Positions 23,035-29,504 of a stretch of 36,694 bases of DNA are shown here, one piece after another. Under the pieces are notes generated by a model. It saw nothing but the letters and a program-made list of their open reading frames with translations. It was not told the origin of the DNA and searched no databases. The position numbers and the translations under genes are program-made. The first letter of the stretch is position 1. Every line of letters starts with the position of its first letter. This DNA is from Candidatus Uhrbacteria bacterium RIFCSPHIGHO2_02_FULL_53_13 (GTDB taxonomy: Bacteria > Patescibacteriota > Patescibacteriia > UBA9934 > UBA11717): the NCBI GenBank assembly GCA_001791035.1, contig MGDX01000031.1, positions 5,245 to 41,938 of the forward strand, written 5' to 3'.

Positions 23035-24171
23035 CTAACCCCTCACCTCCAACGGCTCACTATGGTACATCTGCTCAAGCATATCCACATGTACGTCCCA
23101 CGAGTAGCGCTCGGCATGCGCGCGTGCCGCGCGACCCATGGCTTGGCGTCTTGGAGCATCGCCAAGCAATGTCTCTAGCGATTCACGGAGCGACGCGACA
23201 TCGCCTGGTTTGGCAAGGATCCCCGTCTTCCCCGGATCAATGACGGTTCGCACGCCGGGCAAATCAGACACAATGACCGGAACGCCGGACGCCTGCGCTT
23301 CAAGCGCCACCAACCCAAACGCCTCCGAGCGATCCACGCTCGGCAACACAAACATACCCGCCTGCGCATACATCGCCGGAAGCGCGTCGCTTTGCACGCG
23401 CCCTGCAAATGTGACGCGATCGCTCACATATAGCTCTCGACACAACGCTTCGTATCGCGCACGCCAATCACCGTCCCCGACAATCGTCAATCGCCACTCA
23501 TGCTCCCGCAACCCTTCGAGCGCTCGCAGAAGTTCTGGCAACCCCTTAAAATAATGCGCGCGATCAAGGGCGCCGACAAAAAGGATTCGCAACGGCTGAG
23601 TGCTGGTCAATGGCAGTCGTGATGACGGGCAAAAACGCGTAAGATCAACGCCAAACGGAATCTCCGCGAGTTTTTTTTCTATGAGCTCCCAGTGCGGATA
23701 AAGCCAGCTCGACTGTGCATAATCGCGCGAAGCAACGATCACGCGATCGGCCCGCTTCAACAGCCGCGGCAAAAAAGCCGCGCGCGAAATCGCCGCGACC
23801 CTTTTCACAAATCCATGCGCCACAAGATCCATGTGGTACGACATCACCAGCGGAATCTCTTTTGGAAATGACAAAACCATTTGCTCTTGTACGCCAAAAA
23901 ACGGCGCGTGCAGATGCACAACATCAACAGGCACTTCGCGCAACCATCGCCACCATTCAAACGCCCATCCCGCGTTGCCAAACGCCAACTCCGCACGAAG
24001 CCGATGAATCGTTACACCATGCTCGTCTTGTACGACCGAACGGTGCTTGGAGAGCGTCACGACATGCACCGCGTGTCCGCGCGACGCCAAATGCACGGCC
24101 TCCTCGTACGCAACGTGCGCCATGCCGGCGCGATATGGCGGATACACCGGCGTCACGAAGACGATGGTCAT
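23035..24171 (-). CDS. GT4 family glycosyltransferase (PimB-like)
   Basis: A 378-aa GT-B enzyme with the N-terminal VFVTPVYPPYRAGMAHVAYEEA, VDVVHLHAPFFG, EIPLVMSYHMD and IPFGVDLTRF. Its C-terminal domain has ILFVGALDRAHYFKGLPELL, LTIVGDGD, VTFAGRVQSD and E-x7-E in SEAFGLVALEA. The pattern resembles mannosyltransferases of the PimB/WbdC type, though donor and acceptor cannot be fixed. Its ATG overlaps the DUF2304 gene stop by 4 bp. A 64-bp gap with a CCTCCAATCTCTAAC repeat separates it from the next GT4. Confidence 0.93.
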   Translation of the reverse strand: MTIVFVTPVYPPYRAGMAHVAYEEAVHLASRGHAVHVVTLSKHRSVVQDEHGVTIHRLRAELAFGNAGWAFEWWRWLREVPVDVVHLHAPFFGVQEQMVLSFPKEIPLVMSYHMDLVAHGFVKRVAAISRAAFLPRLLKRADRVIVASRDYAQSSWLYPHWELIEKKLAEIPFGVDLTRFCPSSRLPLTSTQPLRILFVGALDRAHYFKGLPELLRALEGLREHEWRLTIVGDGDWRARYEALCRELYVSDRVTFAGRVQSDALPAMYAQAGMFVLPSVDRSEAFGLVALEAQASGVPVIVSDLPGVRTVIDPGKTGILAKPGDVASLRESLETLLGDAPRRQAMGRAARAHAERYSWDVHVDMLEQMYHSEPLEVRG

Positions 24172-24512
24172 ACGCGGGGATCATCCAACTCCCGCAGAGC
24201 GTCGTGTCGAACAAGCGCGGTGAGATCCCGTTCAATCGACTGAATTTTGAGAACGAGACGAAATACCACGTACATGAGCGCCACCAACGCAACATACACC
24301 ACCAAATCGGCGCCACGACCGATGCCGACGCGCGCGGCCAAAAGGTCGGTTGTTTGTGGCAAGAGCACGATGACAATAACGGCCGTCCACGCAAGCGACA
24401 GCGCGCCGCCCCACACAAACGGAACGCTTCTACGGCGCGTGAGCGCCACCGTACGCGCGAGTGCAAACAGCGCGAACACGACAAGGAAAATTTGGATGAG
24501 AGAAAGGAGCAT
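24168..24512 (-). CDS. DUF2304 family membrane protein
   Basis: A 114-aa protein with three membrane segments (about 3-20, 33-52, 69-88). It has the DUF2304 signature RGADLVVYVALVALMYVVFRL and a C-terminal coiled segment KIQSIERDLTALVRHDAL. DUF2304 proteins commonly sit next to GT2 polyprenyl-phosphate glycosyltransferases and may help anchor or regulate them. That arrangement holds here: the GT2 gene ends 2 nt before this start, and the GT4 gene behind it overlaps by 4 bp. Confidence 0.9.
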   Translation of the reverse strand: MLLSLIQIFLVVFALFALARTVALTRRRSVPFVWGGALSLAWTAVIVIVLLPQTTDLLAARVGIGRGADLVVYVALVALMYVVFRLVLKIQSIERDLTALVRHDALRELDDPRV

Positions 24513-24514
24513 AT

Positions 24515-25180
24515 CTATCGATACAACCGATGTAACAGAAGCCTCGCCGCCGTTTTTACGCCAACCGAAAAACTCTGACCTTTGCTGAGCGAGTAGTCCG
24601 TGTACACCGCGGTGACGGGAACCTCCGCGTACTTCAACCGATGCCGATGAATCTCACTGACAATCTCCGACGAGACCTCCATGCGATCCGTACGAATGCG
24701 AATGCGATCGGCTGCGCTTGCTGAAAACGCACGAAAACCGCTTTGGCTATCGGTGACATACTTCCCAAACAGCAGATAGGTCATCAGATTACCAATGCGT
24801 TGATACACACGGCGCAAAGGCGGCATGTTGCCTTCGAGATTCAACATGCGCGATCCAATCACCGCGTCCGCACCGTTTTCAAGCGCTTCTATAAAGCGCG
24901 GCACTTCTTCTGGAAGATGCTGGCCGTCCGCATCGAGCGTCACCACCGTGTGCGCGCCAAGCCGACGCGCCGCCTGCAAACCCGTTCCGATGGCGGCGCC
25001 CAATCCGCGGTTGACGGCATGCGAAATCACGCGAGCGCCCGCGCGCGCCGCCACCGCGGCCGTGGCATCGCGCGAACCGTCGTTCACCACGAGCACCGCG
25101 TCGGCGTAAGGCAAAGAGCGCCGAATCACCTCGGCGATTCGGCCCTCCTCGTTGTACGCGGGAATGACGATCAGTCTCAT
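24515..25180 (-). CDS. GT2 polyprenyl-phosphate sugar synthase (DPM1-like)
   Basis: A 221-aa soluble GT-A enzyme: LIVIPAYNEEGRIAEVI, VLVVNDGSRDAT, NRGLGAAIGTG, the metal-binding DXD in VTLDADGQHLPEE, and DSQSGFRAFSASA. These match dolichyl/polyprenyl-phosphate mannosyl- or glucosyltransferases, which load a sugar onto the lipid carrier at the inner membrane face. It lacks the C-terminal membrane helices of some members; the adjacent DUF2304 protein may provide that anchor. The product would be the donor for GT-C enzymes such as those at 17286 and possibly 19529. ATGA overlap with the upstream epimerase gene. Confidence 0.9.
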   Translation of the reverse strand: MRLIVIPAYNEEGRIAEVIRRSLPYADAVLVVNDGSRDATAAVAARAGARVISHAVNRGLGAAIGTGLQAARRLGAHTVVTLDADGQHLPEEVPRFIEALENGADAVIGSRMLNLEGNMPPLRRVYQRIGNLMTYLLFGKYVTDSQSGFRAFSASAADRIRIRTDRMEVSSEIVSEIHRHRLKYAEVPVTAVYTDYSLSKGQSFSVGVKTAARLLLHRLYR

Positions 25181-26208
25181 GCGCTTGGCGACAAATGATT
25201 GAGCAAAATACGATTGGCACGCACGTCGTCAATGGTGTGCTTGAGTCCGTCCTCGAGCCGCACAAGAGGCAACCATCCAAGCGTTTCTCGCGCACGCGCG
25301 ATGCGCGGCAGTCCCAGTTCCGTCAAAAACGCCAACGGCGGCTCAAACACGACTTCAGATTTGGACTCCGTCAAATGCGAAATCATGTTCGCCACATCCA
25401 CCATGCGCACGTCAACATCACTCCCAATGTTCACCGGCCCGGGATTCTCGCGCGCGTTCATGAGACGCATCATGCCGTCCACAATGTCCCCCACATAACA
25501 CAGTGACGTTTTGAAATGCTCGTCACCGTAAATAATCAGCGGCTTACCGTCGAGCGCGTTCATAATGAAATCCGGAATGAGATGACCATCAAACAGCGGC
25601 ATACGCGGTCCATACGTACGAAAAATACGCGCGATACGCACGTCCACATTGCGCGCCTGTCGATAGGCAAATCCGCACGTCTCCATGAAACGTTTGCCCT
25701 CGTCGTACACCGCACGCGGCGTGGTGTGATCCACAATCCCCTCGTCATCCTCGTCAAAAAACAGACGATCCGGCGTGCGCCCTCCATAGACGACAGAACT
25801 AGACGCCATCACGACACGCGCTTCGTATTTTTCGGCAACCTCAAGCACGTTGAGCGTGCCGCGGCCGTTGGCGTGCAGAGTATCGATGCGGTGGGCGTCA
25901 AATTTTTTTATCGCGGTCGGACACGCCAGATGATAGATTTCTTGAATCCCCTGAAACGGGATTTTGAACGCCTCGAGCTCCGGATAGGATTCAAGATCAA
26001 ATCGTTCCGAAACATCTCCGCGAATAAATTGAAAGTCCGGATGCTTCAACAAAAAGTCAATGTTGCGCTCTTGACTCGACACAAAGTTGTCAATGCAAAT
26101 GACGCGCGCCCCGCCGCGGATGAGCGTATCGCAAATGTGCGAACCAATAAAACCGGCGCCGCCCGTGACGAGCACGTTCTTCTTGTCAAAGATGGGTTTG
26201 GTTGGCAT
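25177..26208 (-). CDS. NAD-dependent sugar epimerase/decarboxylase (UXS-like SDR)
   Basis: A 343-aa extended SDR: NVLVTGGAGFIGSHICDTLI, IDNFVSSQERNIDFL, IYHLACPTAI and the active-site AVYDEGKRFMET with Tyr168 and Lys172. The YDEGKR block, IARIFRTYGPRM and HLIPDFIMNAL are characteristic of UDP-glucuronate decarboxylases (UXS). However, the UXS STSEVYG catalytic Glu is replaced (SSSVVYG, Val139), which is nearer to the SSS/TVYG of 4-epimerases. So decarboxylase and epimerase are both possible. It overlaps the GT2 gene by 4 bp and follows the subtilase by 14 nt. Confidence 0.85.
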   Translation of the reverse strand: MPTKPIFDKKNVLVTGGAGFIGSHICDTLIRGGARVICIDNFVSSQERNIDFLLKHPDFQFIRGDVSERFDLESYPELEAFKIPFQGIQEIYHLACPTAIKKFDAHRIDTLHANGRGTLNVLEVAEKYEARVVMASSSVVYGGRTPDRLFFDEDDEGIVDHTTPRAVYDEGKRFMETCGFAYRQARNVDVRIARIFRTYGPRMPLFDGHLIPDFIMNALDGKPLIIYGDEHFKTSLCYVGDIVDGMMRLMNARENPGPVNIGSDVDVRMVDVANMISHLTESKSEVVFEPPLAFLTELGLPRIARARETLGWLPLVRLEDGLKHTIDDVRANRILLNHLSPSA

Positions 26209-26222
26209 GGAAGAACATTACA

Positions 26223-28274
26223 CTATTTAGCCAAAGTCATCGGCGAACGGTATTCAAACTCCGCAAACAACTGAATATCGGCGAGCGACCCGTCTTCATT
26301 ATAAACGAAGAGGTCTGGTTTCCCAAGTGTGAGCTCCGATGTCACCAACACCGGCGACTGCTCTGCATATGGTTGCCACGCCGCAATATCACCATGATCA
26401 CCGCTCTCGACGGACGTATCAACCTGATTCACGAACGCTCCAATCAAAGTAAAAAACCGAATGTTGGGATTGACGCTTGACGCCATACGCGTCACGACCA
26501 TGCGCTTTCCCTCCGCGTTCACCCACACGTCCGAGTTCAGCTCGCCGCGCTCGTGTGGCCTGTATGCCAAGAACGACGTCTGCTGTGTCCCGTACAGGCG
26601 ATAGACGTACACGCGCGGTTCGCCGCCGCTTGTCGACACGAGAACATCGTCCGCGCCATCGCCGTCAATATCACCCGCAGAGATGTTCAGGGCATGCCTG
26701 CTGTCCGTTTCAAGAACAATCGTATCCATGAGCCCGCCGGATTTGCGATGGAACTTCACGACAGGCGATTCTCCCACGCCCGGCGCCGTGAGAATTTCGT
26801 CCACGCCATCGCCGTCCACATCGGCCGCCGCGATAGCCACGCCTCCGCGAAACGCCGCGTCGTAGGCAAAAAACTCGGACTCAAGCTTGCCCGTCAAACT
26901 AAACACCTTCACATGCGGACCCCCGCCTGGCCCTGGCGCCGTCGCCACTTCATAGGCACCGTCGTCATCAAACTGCCCCACCGCCACGCGAACATCGCCT
27001 GAAAATCCCGGGTACGGCGTAAACGCCAGCGAGTCAGACACCGAGGATTCCGTAAGTTCCACGCGCGCACCGTCGCCTGCGCGCGCACCAATGGCAAACG
27101 GACGATCAAACGCGCCAGCGTGCACAAGCGTCGCTGGAGTCACGTGCTCTTCAACAGCGCGGTCGGGTTCCTCTGTCACCGGAGCTTCATTCGTCTGCGT
27201 CTCCACGAGCCCCGCGGCAACCGTCATCGCTCTTTGTGCATTCACACGACCGGCGCCGAGCGTCCCCACCTGCCCTTTCGGATTCAACCCCACGATCGGA
27301 TCCACAGACGTTTGAAGCGCCGTGATTATCGTCGCCGGTGAAATGGTCGGATACGCCGAGCGCAAGAGCGCCGCAACGCCGGACACAATCGGAGCGGCCA
27401 GCGATGTGCCCGACCAACCGTTCCCGTACAACCCCAAACCCGCCGTACTCGTTTGCGTGGAATACATGGACACGCCCGGCGCCGCAATGTCGGCACAACG
27501 CTTTCCGTAGTTAGAAAACTCCGCACGCGCATCGTCGGCATTCGTGGCCGTCACGCCAAGAATGAGATTGCGCTTATCGGCCCACGCACTACACGCGGGG
27601 TACAAGGGATCCACATCCAAATCACGCGTGTCATTCCCCACCGCCGCAACCACGAGCGTGCCGCGTTCGTACGCGCGTTCAATCGCATCGCGCAGTTCTT
27701 GCGAATCGAGCTCACCGACAAAACTCAAGTTGATGACATCGGCTCCTTGAGCCACCGCATAGTCAATCCCATCAACGATCGTCTGAAACGTCCCGTCACC
27801 GTCCGTATTCAACACGCGCACGGGCAAAATGGACACGTCCCAAGCAACGCCAGAAACGCCGATGCTGTTGGTTCCTTGCGCGCCGATAATGCCCGCAATC
27901 ACCGTGCCATGATGGACGCCAATTTCTTCGGGGTTTCCGTTCAACTCAGGCCGCGGATCATTGTCATCATCAAAAAAATCCCATCCGTGCACGTCATCAA
28001 CGAGTCCATTGCCATCATTGTCAATATGATCGCCCGCGACCTCTCTTAGGTTTGTGTAAAGATTCGGGATCAAATCCTCGTGCCGCGTATCGAGACCCGC
28101 ATCGAGAACGGCCACAATGACATCGCTCGAACCGTGCTGTGTCTCCCACGCATCAAACGCACGAATTTTTTGGAGATACCACTGATTTCCAACGAGCTCG
28201 TCGTTCGGAACGACGGCGAAGGCCGTAGATGGGATCAGCAAGAGTGTCAAAATGATGACGATGCGGTGTGGCAT
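26223..28274 (-). CDS. Secreted subtilisin-like serine protease with FG-GAP-like repeats
   Basis: A 683-aa protein. A signal peptide (residues 1-20, ending AFA) is followed by an S8 peptidase domain: Asp58 in VAVLDAGLD, His122 in HHGTVIAG, Asn214 in AVGND for the oxyanion hole, and Ser291 in GNGWSGTSLAAP. The stretch DHIDNDGNGLVDDVHGWDF is a typical surface-loop/Ca2+ site. The C-terminal 280 residues hold beta-propeller FG-GAP/VCBS-like repeats such as AAADVDGDGVDEILTAPG and SAGDIDGDGADDVLVSTSG, likely for binding at the cell surface. All catalytic residues are present. Its 30-nt leader resembles that of the HTH gene at 36248. Confidence 0.93.
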   Translation of the reverse strand: MPHRIVIILTLLLIPSTAFAVVPNDELVGNQWYLQKIRAFDAWETQHGSSDVIVAVLDAGLDTRHEDLIPNLYTNLREVAGDHIDNDGNGLVDDVHGWDFFDDDNDPRPELNGNPEEIGVHHGTVIAGIIGAQGTNSIGVSGVAWDVSILPVRVLNTDGDGTFQTIVDGIDYAVAQGADVINLSFVGELDSQELRDAIERAYERGTLVVAAVGNDTRDLDVDPLYPACSAWADKRNLILGVTATNADDARAEFSNYGKRCADIAAPGVSMYSTQTSTAGLGLYGNGWSGTSLAAPIVSGVAALLRSAYPTISPATIITALQTSVDPIVGLNPKGQVGTLGAGRVNAQRAMTVAAGLVETQTNEAPVTEEPDRAVEEHVTPATLVHAGAFDRPFAIGARAGDGARVELTESSVSDSLAFTPYPGFSGDVRVAVGQFDDDGAYEVATAPGPGGGPHVKVFSLTGKLESEFFAYDAAFRGGVAIAAADVDGDGVDEILTAPGVGESPVVKFHRKSGGLMDTIVLETDSRHALNISAGDIDGDGADDVLVSTSGGEPRVYVYRLYGTQQTSFLAYRPHERGELNSDVWVNAEGKRMVVTRMASSVNPNIRFFTLIGAFVNQVDTSVESGDHGDIAAWQPYAEQSPVLVTSELTLGKPDLFVYNEDGSLADIQLFAEFEYRSPMTLAK

Positions 28275-28336
28275 TTAGTGAGTAGTGCAAGTAAGTAGTG
28301 TTCGGACCGTACGGCTTCGCAAGGCGCATCCTCTCG

Positions 28337-29014
28337 TTATTCTCGTGCCTTTCGCGCCATCTCTTCGTACGCCTCGCGCAAAGCTTCGTTGTCCGGCTCC
28401 AAATCGGACGCGACTTTCAAATGCGATGCCGCTTCCTCAAAGCGTCCCTCCTCCTCGTACCATGCCGCCAGTTGCACAAGATAGAACCGCGTTTGACCCT
28501 CTGCGGCGATGGCGTCTTGATACAGCGCCTCGATGTTATCCGTTTGCGACGGAAGATGCTCGCGCCACAATTGCTCGAGTTTGTACACGACTTGCTGATC
28601 CACCGTGAGCTCGAGCGATTTGAGATACGCCAGTTCCGTAGCTTCGTAGTCGCCCATCTTGCTCACAATATCTCCAAAGATCGTCCAGTTCACGGGGTTG
28701 ATTTGGTTTTTGCTCAAGACAAACTCCATACGCTCACGCGCATCGGCATACTTGCCCAAGTTCGACTCCAGCACGGCGAGCGTGGCATTCGCGCTCAAGT
28801 CCTCCGGATCGTACGCTAAAGACGCTATCGCCGTATCGTACTGCGCTTCCCACTGCCCGCGGACGTCCGCGGGCAAATCCAACGCTTCTTCGTTGACAAA
28901 TCCCGGATAGCGATCCGACGAAAATAACTTTCCATCACCGGCCCAATCCCATGCCACCGCGCCGATCACGACAAGTCCCAAAACAATCAAAAGCACCTTG
29001 ATGCGATTTTTCAT
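28337..29014 (-). CDS. TPR-repeat protein with N-terminal membrane anchor
   Basis: A 225-aa protein. Residues 5-23 form a membrane anchor. Residues about 60-220 contain TPR-like helix pairs (ANATLAVLESNLGKYADARERM, NWTIFGDIVSKMGDYEATELAYLKSLEL, VQLAAWYEEEGRFEEAASHLKVASDLEPDN). TPR proteins serve as protein-binding scaffolds; this one would face outward or sit at the membrane. It has its own promoter (29024-29052) with an almost leaderless start. A 22-bp perfect palindrome lies in its coding sequence (28854-28875). Confidence 0.85.
   Translation of the reverse strand: MKNRIKVLLIVLGLVVIGAVAWDWAGDGKLFSSDRYPGFVNEEALDLPADVRGQWEAQYDTAIASLAYDPEDLSANATLAVLESNLGKYADARERMEFVLSKNQINPVNWTIFGDIVSKMGDYEATELAYLKSLELTVDQQVVYKLEQLWREHLPSQTDNIEALYQDAIAAEGQTRFYLVQLAAWYEEEGRFEEAASHLKVASDLEPDNEALREAYEEMARKARE
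28854..28875. repeat. 22-bp perfect palindrome inside the TPR gene
   Basis: TGCCCGCGGAC (28854-28864) is followed without a spacer by its exact reverse complement (28865-28875). It encodes LPADVRG in the region linking the anchor to the first TPR. It may be a protein-binding site or a small palindromic insertion kept in frame. Confidence 0.7.
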
Positions 29015-29023
29015 AATGCGTGA

Positions 29024-29052
29024 ATAGTAGCGTACTATGCCAAACCATTCAA
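29024..29052 (-). promoter_or_regulatory. Promoter of the TPR gene
   Basis: Minus-strand -35 TTGAAT (29047-29052), 17-bp spacer, -10 TACTAT (29024-29029). The start is expected near 29017, only a few bases before the ATG at 29014, so the mRNA is probably leaderless or nearly so. Confidence 0.6.
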
Positions 29053-29055
29053 GAA

Positions 29056-29176
29056 GTCATTGCGAGGTCGAGCGGTATGAAGGACGTGCCATTGAGGCAC
29101 GTTCGAACCGTGAGACGGGCACTCCTATGTGCGCCATGCGCACCGGAGTGCCCCGAGCATCAAGCCGCGAAGCAAT
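29056..29176 (+). repeat. About 120-bp dispersed repeat, copy 2
   Basis: Starts GTCATTGCGAGGTCGAGCGG and ends CCGCGAAGCAATC. It matches the reverse complement of 1664-1795 along its length, including the hairpins around GTGCCATTGAGGCAC and GGGCACTCC/GGAGTGCCC. The foldback element at 29177 interrupts what would be its continuation. Confidence 0.75.
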
Positions 29177-29359
29177 CTATAGTCGTCACACCATAAAACA
29201 GGATTTAGCATTCTTGAAACGGGATGAAATCCGATGCTCTGGAGAGAGAAAAAACCACAGATGTAGCCGAGCTACATTGAGGATTTTTTCTCTTGAAGAG
29301 CAAGGAGTTCGCCCGTTTCATGAATGATGGAGTGCTGTTTTATGGTGTGACGACTATAA
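29177..29359 (+). mobile_element. Foldback (MITE-like) element, copy A, nested in a repeat
   Basis: A 183-bp sequence whose two halves are imperfect reverse complements, ending in TATAGTCGTCACACCATAAAACAG on the left (shortened: GTCGTCACACCATAAAACAG) and CTGTTTTATGGTGTGACGAC on the right. The centre is GATGTAGC/GCTACAT. TATA lies directly outside both ends. It is diverged from copies B and C. The flanks GAAGCAATC and AGATTGCTTC are the two inner arms of the dispersed repeat family, so the element sits inside an older repeat. No open reading frame. Confidence 0.75.
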
Positions 29360-29447
29360 ATGCCAGTATGAGATTGCTTCGCGGAGTCTACCCCGAGCAA
29401 AGTCGAAGGGGCTCGCAACGACGGAAAGGGTGCGCTCGCAACGACGG
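29360..29447. repeat. Partial dispersed repeats (GATTGCTTC and CTCGCAACGACGG units)
   Basis: Contains AGATTGCTTCGCGGA, then TACCCCGAGCAAAGTCGAAGGGG, then two short GCTCGCAACGACGG units. They resemble the right half of the GCAATGAC repeat family and a separate CCCCGAGCAAAG/CTTCGACTTTGC-type extragenic repeat. Non-coding. Confidence 0.6.
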
Positions 29448-29451
29448 AGAG

Positions 29452-29484
29452 AAAAACAAAACAACCCCCGAAGGGGCTGTTTTG
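29452..29484 (-). terminator. Intrinsic terminator of the surface-layer gene
   Basis: On the minus strand, a 12-bp stem (29473-29484 with 29457-29468) closes a UUCG tetraloop and is followed by TTTTT (29452-29456). It lies 20 bp after the stop at 29505. A very stable terminator, fitting a highly expressed gene. Confidence 0.92.
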
Positions 29485-29504
29485 TTGATCTCGACTAAGC
29501 GAAT

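Larger units (their letters stand above)
29015..29504. other. 490-bp gene-free interval: promoter, nested repeats and terminator
   Basis: No gene is seen. From left to right it holds the TPR promoter, a 120-bp dispersed repeat, the foldback element, a mixed GATTGCTTC/CCCCGAGCAAAGTCGAAGGG repeat stretch and the terminator of the surface-layer gene. Short frames follow these repeats. Confidence 0.75.

Noticed and set aside
29090..29110. GTTCGAACC as a tRNA T-arm
   Set aside because: No acceptor stem, anticodon arm or D-arm can be drawn around it, and the same sequence recurs in the repeat at 1664-1795.
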